NCBI GenBank assembly: GCA_046160425.1
Contig: JBJXGP010000495.1
Span: 1 to 9,682, forward strand
Direction: 5' to 3'
DNA from: JAQCEJ01 sp046160425
GTDB lineage: Bacteria > Planctomycetota > Planctomycetia > Planctomycetales > Planctomycetaceae
Length of the DNA stretch: 9,682 nucleotides
The notes under the pieces are model-generated. The model did no database searches. It was not told the origin of the DNA and saw only the letters and a program-made list of their open reading frames with translations. Of this stretch, positions 1-5,902 are shown piece by piece (within the stretch, counting starts at the first letter, position 1; every line of letters begins with the position of its first letter). The position numbers and the translations under genes were made by a program.

Positions 1-1343
1 TATCCCTTCGCCTCGTCTGCTGAGCGCGAAGTCGCGGCAGTCGCCGACGTGTTCGGTACGCTTGCGATCGAACGGGCCGACGAGTTCTCTTGCCCCAGGC
101 GGGGATACCGATCGAGCACCGCGACGAACAGCAACAGGGCCGTCGTCATGATCATCCAGCCAAGATTGCGCTGTGCAAACCCGGGGCGGTGGGGTTCGTG
201 GGACATCCAGACCAGACCCTCGGCACTCACCCCGCGAAAACCATAACCGGCGGCGATCGGCATCAAATCCTTGATCAGCAGATCGGGCGAGGCATAGCGG
301 CGATCGACTTCACCTGCCATCATCTTCCGGACAATCTGCGACAATGCCGGCGGCACGCGGTGATTTTTCGTCTGCGGATCGGGTGCGGCGTTTCGCTGAT
401 GATCGAGGAGTTTCTGTAACATCGTCCCTTCAGGATAAGGAGGCTCACCCGTCAACATGTTGTACAAAGTGCTGCCGAGCGAATAGATATCGCTGCGCAC
501 GTCGACGTTGCGGGGATCTTTGGCCTGTTCGGGAGAGATATAATCGAACGTTCCCAGAGTCGTGCCGGCCATCGTCAGGTCGACCGATCCGTCGCTCTTC
601 TCGCTGCGGGCCAGACCCAGATCGACCAGCTTGGCCCGGCCTTTGGGGGTGATAATGATGTTCGACGGTTTGATGTCCCGATGGACGACGCCGTGAGCCG
701 CCGTGTGCTGAAGTGCTGCCGCGATCTGCAGCGTATAATTCACTGCTTCCGCAACGTTGAGTTGTCCGCGTTGGCGAATCAGGTCGCGGACGTTCGTCCC
801 GGTGATGAACTCGAAGGCGATGAAATTCAAGCCGTGATCTTCACCGATGAAGAAGACGCGTGCGATATTTTCGTGATCGAGTCGGGCCGCAGCGCGGGCC
901 TCGTTCTGAAAGCGTTTCACCGCCGCCGGATCACGCGACAAGGCGGGCGACAAGACTTTGAGGGCTACGTCCCGATTGAGCCGCAGATCGAGAGCGCGAA
1001 ATACGGCCCCCATCCCTCCGCTGCCGATGCGATGTTCGATTTCGAAGTGACCGATTTGAACTCCGCGCGGATCAGCCGGCAACTGGTCGCCGATAACCGG
1101 GTCGGATGCGCCTGCGGGAAATAAGCGATGCCAAACCGTCGACGCCGGCATCCCGGGAAGGTTCGATGATCCTGTCGCCGGAAAATTCTGTAAGGATGAA
1201 CCCGATTTGCCGATTCCGGACGGCCTTCGTTCAGGATTGAGGACCGTCAGCGATTCCTCTTCCTGGTGGATGGCTTCAGGTTTGGGGAACATGATTTTCA
1301 GTTGTTCCGTTAACCCGAGTTGTGAATCCGGTAAAGTGCTCAT
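1..1343 (-). CDS. Ser/Thr protein kinase, membrane-anchored (3' end outside window)
   Basis: Hanks-type serine/threonine protein kinase, read from the ATG at 1343; 447 codons are visible and the frame is still open at the window edge, so the C-terminus is missing. Residues 1-95 are a proline/serine-rich, probably disordered extension. The kinase domain spans about 99-362: glycine loop GSGGMG (107-112), ATP lysine in VALKV (K129), helix-C glutamate in QNEAR (E148), catalytic loop HRDIKPSN (221-228, D223), magnesium site DLG (241-243, where DFG is usual), SPE (270-272) ending the activation segment, and SDIYSLG (284-290). A hydrophobic run at about 395-410 (GWMIMTTALLLFVAVL) is a likely single membrane helix, putting the kinase in the cytoplasm and the lost C-terminus outside. 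This is the usual PknB-like layout. All catalytic residues are present, so it should be active. Substrate and signal are unknown. The ribosome site is weak (CAGGG just upstream); in-frame ATGs further in would also keep the kinase domain. Confidence 0.95.
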   Translation of the reverse strand, partial: MSTLPDSQLGLTEQLKIMFPKPEAIHQEEESLTVLNPERRPSGIGKSGSSLQNFPATGSSNLPGMPASTVWHRLFPAGASDPVIGDQLPADPRGVQIGHFEIEHRIGSGGMGAVFRALDLRLNRDVALKVLSPALSRDPAAVKRFQNEARAAARLDHENIARVFFIGEDHGLNFIAFEFITGTNVRDLIRQRGQLNVAEAVNYTLQIAAALQHTAAHGVVHRDIKPSNIIITPKGRAKLVDLGLARSEKSDGSVDLTMAGTTLGTFDYISPEQAKDPRNVDVRSDIYSLGSTLYNMLTGEPPYPEGTMLQKLLDHQRNAAPDPQTKNHRVPPALSQIVRKMMAGEVDRRYASPDLLIKDLMPIAAGYGFRGVSAEGLVWMSHEPHRPGFAQRNLGWMIMTTALLLFVAVLDRYPRLGQENSSARSIASVPNTSATAATSRSADEAKG

Positions 1344-2006
1344 GACCCTGTTTCTGTGGCGGTTTCCCGTTATTTCTGCCGCATTCGTCCTCGAAAGGTG
1401 TGCGTTCTGATCAGCGCAGTTTCTATGAAAAAATCGGCCTCAATGCTTGATTTTCAGTCGGTGAAACAAGTTCGATCGTCGTGAACTGTCGGGTGACGTC
1501 ATACCCTGCCGCCAGATTGATGTGCGAACGGCAATTGATGATGGGATGGGTTTCGCGGCCGACCGTACGTCGCAAGCTCATTTTATGCGCCGGTTAGTCC
1601 AATCCATCGGAAGTTTTTTTCAAAAAAAACAGTCAAATCTCCGCACGAGAGATATCAACACTGAGCCGAGCGGGATCGTCTATCAGCGCGAAGTGAAACT
1701 TTTCCGCGCCTGTTCCTGAAAAAATGACGCAACAGAATGCTGCATAAGACGTAACAAGAAATATGTTGAGCTTTATCGTAACTTGGTGCGGAGCGGTTTT
1801 CTACCCCAATCCGCAAATTTTGCCGATTTCGCGCCGAACCACGAGTAGAAATCGTATACGCATCCGGATCGTAAAACCGCTGCGAAAATCGGACGTCTCA
1901 CAGTCCGCCGCGTTCGACACTCAGGGGAACAAGACACGCTCCCCCCGGTATCGCAAAACGCTAGGCCCAGTCGAGTGCGAGAACTGCCCGAATCGCTGCC
2001 GTCACT
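1344..2006. other. Long gene-free region between kinase and small protein gene
   Basis: About 660 bases without a credible gene on either strand. The short open frames here (for example 1522-1719 and 1763-2020, plus strand) resemble no family I know and lack a ribosome binding site. The region probably carries the upstream control of the kinase. Visible elements are a dyad with TGACGTCA at its centre (1494-1501) flanked by GGG and CCC, a T7-C-A8 tract at 1614-1629, and a cluster of inverted repeats at 1792-1892 listed separately. I could not find a convincing -35/-10 pair for the kinase. The tail of the region is also the 3' side of the small minus-strand gene that ends at 2007. Confidence 0.7.
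1792..1892. repeat. Interleaved inverted repeats (possible pseudoknot or regulatory element)
   Basis: Two inverted-repeat pairs cross each other. AGCGGTTTT (1792-1800) is the exact complement of AAAACCGCT (1873-1881). CCGATTTCGC (1823-1832) complements GCG-A-AAATCGG (1882-1892) apart from one bulged A. The 3' arms lie directly next to each other, so the order A-B-A'-B' is that of an H-type pseudoknot with stacked stems. Inside are further short palindromes: GCAAA-T-TTTGC (1813-1823), CGTATACG (1853-1860) and ATCCGGAT (1862-1869). What it does is unknown: an untranslated structured RNA, a protein-binding array or chance are all possible. Confidence 0.4.
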
Positions 2007-2300
2007 TCAACCCTCGTTGACCATGCGGCTGGTTTCCGACGTAATCGCATTCAAGACCAGGGAAAGCCGTTCCACCAGAATTTCGGTGTATTGGTCGCTC
2101 TCGATCAAACCGCTCGCCTGGTTGCGGATGGTATTGTCTTCAACCTGATCGATGGCCGTCACCTTAAGATCGACCAATCGGCGAAAGTTGTCGACCTTGG
2201 GAAGAAACCCGCGCTCGAGATGTTCGATCAAATCCCGCACGAGGCGTTCTCCCTCGGTGAATTTTTCTCGCAGTGTCAAACTCTCAACGGTCCGATCCAT
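2007..2300 (-). CDS. Hypothetical small acidic helical protein (97 aa)
   Basis: I do not recognise this 97-residue protein. That it is a real gene is supported by a strong ribosome site, GAGGAG seven bases before the ATG at 2300, and by a good promoter just upstream (2336-2365). The sequence begins MDRTVESLTLREKFTEGERL. It has no cysteine or tryptophan, no signal peptide and no membrane segment. Charged and aliphatic residues alternate in a way that suggests mostly alpha-helix, possibly a helical bundle or coiled-coil dimer, and it is rich in Asp/Glu (about 19 acidic to 13 basic residues). It is therefore likely a soluble cytoplasmic protein. It is divergent from the metallophosphoesterase gene at 2480, with 179 bases between the start codons, and has no co-directional partner close by. 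A regulatory or structural adaptor role would be a guess only. Confidence 0.75.
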   Translation of the reverse strand: MDRTVESLTLREKFTEGERLVRDLIEHLERGFLPKVDNFRRLVDLKVTAIDQVEDNTIRNQASGLIESDQYTEILVERLSLVLNAITSETSRMVNEG

Positions 2301-2335
2301 GCCTGACTCCTCATGCTGTTCGTGAAGACCTGTCT

Positions 2336-2365
2336 ATTACAACCACAACACGCTATCAAGGTCAA
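2336..2365 (-). promoter_or_regulatory. Predicted sigma-70 promoter of the 97-aa protein gene
   Basis: On the minus strand TTGACC (2360-2365, five of six to consensus) lies 18 bases before TGTAAT (2336-2341, five of six). Transcription would start near 2329, leaving a leader of about 30 bases that contains the GAGGAG ribosome site. Predicted by eye only. Confidence 0.6.
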
Positions 2366-2390
2366 GTGAGACTTTCTATTACTCAGACCG

Positions 2391-2396
2391 TACAAT
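2391..2396 (+). promoter_or_regulatory. Possible -10 box for the metallophosphoesterase gene
   Basis: TACAAT matches five of six positions of the -10 consensus and would give a leader of about 75 bases ahead of the ATG at 2480. There is no acceptable -35 hexamer 16-18 bases upstream, so this is a weak call. It sits back to back with the clearer minus-strand promoter at 2336-2365. Confidence 0.25.
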
Positions 2397-2465
2397 AAAG
2401 ATTTCGTAATGAGACACACCCGTGCGAACACATAATATTCTTTGCTTGAGTTCATCTGCGCGTCA

Positions 2466-2479
2466 CGGAAAATCTTCCG
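2466..2479 (+). promoter_or_regulatory. Small hairpin abutting the start codon
   Basis: CGGAA-AATC-TTCCG forms a perfect 5-bp stem with a 4-base loop that ends on the base before the ATG at 2480. No Shine-Dalgarno motif is visible in this leader, so translation probably starts without one, and the hairpin occupies the spot where a ribosome would land. Confidence 0.4.
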
Positions 2480-3184
2480 ATGAAAATCCTTCTCATCGCC
2501 GATATTCACTCCAACTGGCCGGCGTTGTCGGCGATAACAGAACCATTTGACGTTTGTTTGTGTACCGGCGACATCGTGGATTACGGTACCGACCCCGTCC
2601 CCTGTATCGACTGGGTGCGCCAGCATACGGCGGCCGTGGTTCGGGGAAACCACGATCATGCGGTGGCGCAGCGCGTCCCCGTGCGACCCGGTGCCGGGTA
2701 TCGACAACTCGCTTCGTTCACGCGACCAAAACATTGGGAGCTGCTCTCTCCCGCACGTCTCAAGTATCTCGGCAGGCTCCCGGTCACGCGAACGCTGACG
2801 CTGGAGGGCCAGCGTTTCTTACTCGTCCACGGCACTCCCCGCGACCCTATGGAGGAATACCTGTACGACAACCCTCAAGCCTGGAGCGTCCGTCTGGAAG
2901 GGCAGGAGGTTGATTATGTTTGCGTCGGCCATACGCATATCCCGTTGCACATCACGCTCGAGGACGGACGACAGATCATCAACCCCGGCAGCGTGGGGCA
3001 ACCGCGTGACGGCGATCCCCGCTGCTCGTATGCCGTGATCGACAACGGCCGCGTGGAAATTCGACGCGTCTCTTACGACATCGACGCCGTTCTCAAGCAG
3101 ATGCGGGAAGTCGGATTGGACGAAACCGCAATCGAGATCGCCGAACTGTCGCTTCGCAATGGGAGTTTACCTTCTGGAATATAA
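2480..3184 (+). CDS. Calcineurin-like metallophosphoesterase (YfcE/MJ0936 type)
   Basis: A 234-residue cytoplasmic dinuclear-metal phosphoesterase of the compact YfcE/MJ0936-like group. All metal-binding motifs are present in order: DIH (D8, H10), GD (G30-D31), GNHD (56-59), the histidine in LVHGT (H117) and GHTH (150-153). The C-terminal NPGSVGQPRDGDPRCSYAV (168-186) is the characteristic closing strand of this group. The protein starts directly with the first beta-strand, MKILLIADIHSN, so the ATG at 2480 is secure although no Shine-Dalgarno motif precedes it. Length is slightly above the roughly 160-230 usual for the group; the last 40 residues form an added helical tail. Family members hydrolyse phosphodiesters or phosphomonoesters with Mn or Ni. 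The physiological substrate cannot be read from sequence. It stands alone, divergent from the 97-aa gene and ending 12 bases from the convergent transaldolase stop codon. Confidence 0.93.
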   Translation: MKILLIADIHSNWPALSAITEPFDVCLCTGDIVDYGTDPVPCIDWVRQHTAAVVRGNHDHAVAQRVPVRPGAGYRQLASFTRPKHWELLSPARLKYLGRLPVTRTLTLEGQRFLLVHGTPRDPMEEYLYDNPQAWSVRLEGQEVDYVCVGHTHIPLHITLEDGRQIINPGSVGQPRDGDPRCSYAVIDNGRVEIRRVSYDIDAVLKQMREVGLDETAIEIAELSLRNGSLPSGI

Positions 3185-3196
3185 TCGACTCACACC

Positions 3197-4249
3197 TCAT
3201 TGCAATGCATTCCGTTTTTCACCGATGAGTTGAATCAACCCTTTATGCGGGTCGGCGAACTTCTTGAGTCCTTCATCCATCAGGACCGACTCCAGTTTCG
3301 CGAAATCGACATACTGATTGATCTCGTCGAGCACGCTTTGCGGGGGAAATTGATCGACCGTGCGCTGATATACCTTGCCGGCTAACTGCTGAATCGCAGC
3401 GTTCGTCGCGGGGGGATTCGTCTGAATGTCGGAGCCGGCGAGTGCCCCCACGTATTTGTCCGAAGGATCTTTCGGGTCTTTCGTCCCCGTGCTGGCGAAG
3501 ATGATCTCCTGCTGAAGTTTCAATCCCTTATTCGCCCAGAACCGCTGATTGTCAGACCAGATCTTCTGCGAATTGACGATCCCGACCAATCCTTGAGCCG
3601 CGGGAGATAACTCCGGCACGTGCTGTTTCGTGTAAACGTCGATGCGGCTGATGAAAATACTGTAGACCGATTTGAAACCGTCCAGCGATGTTCGCCGCGT
3701 CGCACCGCGCCAGATCGCATCGCGGGCTGCGTGATATTGCCGCATCGAAAAAATCAGCGTCACATTGAGAGTCACTCCGGCGGCGGTGAGCGATTCGAGC
3801 GCACCGAGTCCCGCTGGTGTTGCAGGGACTTTGATCATGCGATTCGTGTGCCCGGCGGACCATTTTTTCCCCAGTTCGATATACTTCGCAGTACGGTCGG
3901 GAATCGACAACGGGCACGCCGCGTCTTCCAGCAGAGGATCGAGTTCGAAGCTGACGTAACCGTCGTTTCCGCTCGTCGACCGATGGACTTCGGCGAACGC
4001 CTCCTGTGCCTGCCGAACGAGTCGATCGGTCATCTGCCAGGCAACCGCTTCGTCATTGAGTCCTTGATCCATGAGCGATTTCAAGTCGGCGTCGAATCGG
4101 CCGGTCTTGATCAAGTCGGAAATGATGATCGGGTTGGAAGTCGCCCCCGTGGCGCCGAATTGTCGATTCTGCCGCACGAATTCAGGATCGACGCTATCCA
4201 GCCATAATTTCGTTCCGCAGGCAACCAGGGTTTCTAACGGTGTGGACAT
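3197..4249 (-). CDS. tal: Transaldolase
   Basis: Transaldolase moves a dihydroxyacetone unit from sedoheptulose 7-phosphate to glyceraldehyde 3-phosphate in the non-oxidative pentose phosphate pathway, in the cytoplasm. The 350-residue length fits a stand-alone enzyme. Family landmarks are in order: LWLDS with the catalytic Asp (D18), GATSNP (N39), SFELDP (E102), and the Schiff-base lysine in RMIKVPATPAG (K140). NVTLIFS (162-168) and SRIDV (201-205, phosphate-binding Arg) follow. The ATSNP and KVPAT motifs and the length favour the long class seen in actinobacteria and cyanobacteria over the short 220-residue fructose-6-phosphate aldolase-like class. It is not fused to glucose-6-phosphate isomerase. 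The ATG at 4249 follows a weak GAG ribosome site. The gene is divergent from purB and convergent with the phosphoesterase gene. A promoter is predicted at 4285-4314 with an operator-like array touching its -35 box, so expression may be controlled there. Confidence 0.93.
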   Translation of the reverse strand: MSTPLETLVACGTKLWLDSVDPEFVRQNRQFGATGATSNPIIISDLIKTGRFDADLKSLMDQGLNDEAVAWQMTDRLVRQAQEAFAEVHRSTSGNDGYVSFELDPLLEDAACPLSIPDRTAKYIELGKKWSAGHTNRMIKVPATPAGLGALESLTAAGVTLNVTLIFSMRQYHAARDAIWRGATRRTSLDGFKSVYSIFISRIDVYTKQHVPELSPAAQGLVGIVNSQKIWSDNQRFWANKGLKLQQEIIFASTGTKDPKDPSDKYVGALAGSDIQTNPPATNAAIQQLAGKVYQRTVDQFPPQSVLDEINQYVDFAKLESVLMDEGLKKFADPHKGLIQLIGEKRNALQ

Positions 4250-4284
4250 GACATTTTCTCGATATGATGTATTGTGAGGTCTGT

Positions 4285-4314
4285 ATTTTAAGTTCGTTTG
4301 ACGGTCACTGCCAA
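4285..4314 (-). promoter_or_regulatory. Predicted sigma-70 promoter of tal
   Basis: On the minus strand TTGGCA (4309-4314, five of six to consensus) lies 18 bases before TAAAAT (4285-4290, five of six). The start of transcription would be near 4278, leaving a leader of about 28 bases. The -35 box shares one base with the ATAAC/GTTAT array that begins at 4314. Confidence 0.6.
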
Positions 4315-4334
4315 TAACAATTTGTTATCATAAC
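4314..4334. promoter_or_regulatory. Operator-like alternating ATAAC/GTTAT half-sites
   Basis: ATAACAA-T-TTGTTAT (4314-4328) is a perfect 7-1-7 palindrome. Its right arm is reused in a second one, GTTAT-C-ATAAC (4324-4334), giving three half-sites in alternating orientation. The array sits between divergent tal and purB, directly upstream of the tal -35 box, where an activator or repressor dimer would bind. It also lies about 90 bases before the purB start codon. The cognate regulator is unknown. Confidence 0.5.
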
Positions 4335-4424
4335 GGCTGGTATGGTTTCCGAAAACCGCACCGATACTTTGACGCCGATTTTTGTGGTGAATTGATGATC
4401 TTTTCGTAAAAAAAGAGGACACAG

Positions 4425-5861
4425 GTGATTGTGAACGCCGACGTATACGAAAACCCCTTGATCAGTCGATATGCTTCCGCCGCGATGAGCCGATTGTGGT
4501 CGCCGCAGACGAAACATTCCACATGGAGGCGTTTGTGGGTTGCCTTGGCAGAGTCTGAGCGGGAACTCGGTCTCGATATCCGTCAGGAACAGATCGATGA
4601 ACTCCGTGCGGCGGTCGATGACATCGATTTTGCCGCCGCGGCGAAGTACGAGCGCGAACTCCGCCACGATGTGATGGCACACATTCACGCATACGGAGAT
4701 CTCTGTCCGAATGCCCGGCCCATCATTCACCTCGGCGCCACGAGTTGCTACGTCACCGACAACACCGAACTGATCCAGATGCGCGAAAGCCTGCAACTGG
4801 TCCGCAAACGGCTGGTGGGGGTGATCGATGCGCTCGCCCGATTCGCAAATGAATATCGGGCTTTGCCCTGTCTTGGTTTCACTCACTTGCAACCGGCCCA
4901 GCCGACGACGGTCGGCAAGCGGGCAACGCTATGGTGCTACGATCTCGTTCTCGATCTTGCGGAAATCGAACATCGACTCGCGCAGCTCAAATTCCGCGGC
5001 GTGAAAGGGACGACCGGCACGCAGGCAAGCTTTTTGCAACTCTTTCAGGGCGATCACGGGAAGGTCAAAGAACTCGATCGGCTCGTCGCCCGGAAGATGG
5101 GATTCGACGAATCGTACCCGGTGACCGGTCAGACTTACAGCCGCAAAGTCGACGCCCAGGTGCTGGAGACGCTCGGCGGAATTTCTCAGTCCGCCCACAA
5201 AACCGGGACCGACTTGCGGATTCTGCAAAGCCGCAAGGAAATCGAAGAGCCGTTCGAGGAAAAGCAGATCGGATCGTCGGCGATGGCCTACAAACGCAAT
5301 CCCATGCGCTGCGAGCGAATGTGCGGCCTGTCGCGTTTTGTCCTCAGTCTCAGTTCGAGTACACAGCAGACCGCCGCCACGCAGTGGATGGAACGGACCC
5401 TCGACGACAGCGCCAATCGCCGATTGGTCATTCCGCAAGCGTTTCTCGCCAGCGATGCGATTCTGATTTTGTATCGCGACGTCGCCGATCGATTGGTGGT
5501 CTATCCGCAGGTGATCCGGAAGCATTTGCTTGAGGAACTCCCCTTCATGGCAACGGAAGAGATCCTGATGGCGGGTGTCCAGGCAGGCGGAGACCGGCAG
5601 GATTTACACGAACAGATCCGCCGGCACAGCCAAGCTGCGGCGCGACAGGTGAAAGAACACGGCTTGGCGAACGACCTGCTGGAACGACTGCAACAGGAAC
5701 CCGCGTTCTCGACAGTAGACCTGAGTGCGGCACTCGACCCGCAGCGTTACATCGGCCGCGCGCCGGAACAAGTCGATGATTTTGTGAGCGACATTATCAA
5801 GCTGATCCGCCAGCGATACCGCGACGATCTCGATCAACCGGCGGAAGCGGTCAGGGTGTGA
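4425..5861 (+). CDS. purB: Adenylosuccinate lyase, eukaryote-like
   Basis: Adenylosuccinate lyase releases fumarate from SAICAR and from adenylosuccinate, serving two steps of purine synthesis. It works as a homotetramer of the fumarase/aspartase superfamily. The 478-residue length matches the animal/fungal enzyme (about 480), not the roughly 430-residue Bacillus type. Motifs recalled from human ADSL or yeast Ade13 are almost unchanged: ENPLISRYAS (9-18), LRHDVMAH (79-86), IHLGATSCYVTDNT (101-114), GFTHLQPAQ with the catalytic histidine H154 (151-159), RGVKGTTGTQASFLQLF (191-207), and ERTLDDSANRR (323-333). The catalytic serine loop is GSSAMAYKRNPMR (283-295), where the animal enzyme has MPYKRNP and, from memory, yeast has MAYKRNP. 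The start is GTG at 4425, six bases after GAGG (4415-4418); a second GTG at 4431 is too far from it. No strong promoter was found; TTGACG occurs at 4298 and 4369 without good -10 partners. It is convergent with the MFS gene. Confidence 0.96.
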   Translation: MIVNADVYENPLISRYASAAMSRLWSPQTKHSTWRRLWVALAESERELGLDIRQEQIDELRAAVDDIDFAAAAKYERELRHDVMAHIHAYGDLCPNARPIIHLGATSCYVTDNTELIQMRESLQLVRKRLVGVIDALARFANEYRALPCLGFTHLQPAQPTTVGKRATLWCYDLVLDLAEIEHRLAQLKFRGVKGTTGTQASFLQLFQGDHGKVKELDRLVARKMGFDESYPVTGQTYSRKVDAQVLETLGGISQSAHKTGTDLRILQSRKEIEEPFEEKQIGSSAMAYKRNPMRCERMCGLSRFVLSLSSSTQQTAATQWMERTLDDSANRRLVIPQAFLASDAILILYRDVADRLVVYPQVIRKHLLEELPFMATEEILMAGVQAGGDRQDLHEQIRRHSQAAARQVKEHGLANDLLERLQQEPAFSTVDLSAALDPQRYIGRAPEQVDDFVSDIIKLIRQRYRDDLDQPAEAVRV

Positions 5862-5902
5862 GTTGGACAGGCGATGGAAATACTGCCATAAGCTCCACAA
5901 GT

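Noticed and set aside
90..1124. Several plus-strand open frames across the left end
   Set aside because: They lie antisense to a kinase gene with a full motif set on the minus strand, and their sequences are arginine/cysteine-rich in the manner of shadow frames.
1613..1630. T7-C-A8 tract as an intrinsic terminator
   Set aside because: The stem would be only A-U pairs with a one-base loop and no GC-rich base; it is more likely a bent or flexible AT tract.
1763..2020. An 85-codon plus-strand frame ending in a Cys-containing tail (CENCPNRC)
   Set aside because: The cysteines hint at a zinc site, but there is no ribosome site, the frame overlaps the end of the 97-aa gene, and the composition is like non-coding DNA. 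It also covers the inverted-repeat cluster.
2276..2734. A 152-codon minus-strand frame overlapping the phosphoesterase and the small protein gene
   Set aside because: It overlaps two better-supported genes, has no ribosome site and shows no family resemblance.
4298..4399. TTGACG at 4298 and 4369 as purB -35 boxes
   Set aside because: Neither has a good -10 hexamer at 16-18 bases; the nearest candidates, TGTTAT and GATGAT, need 19-base spacing and match only four of six positions.
4305..4892. A 195-codon minus-strand frame through the tal-purB spacer into purB
   Set aside because: It is antisense to the conserved N-terminus of purB and covers the tal promoter; it looks like no known protein.
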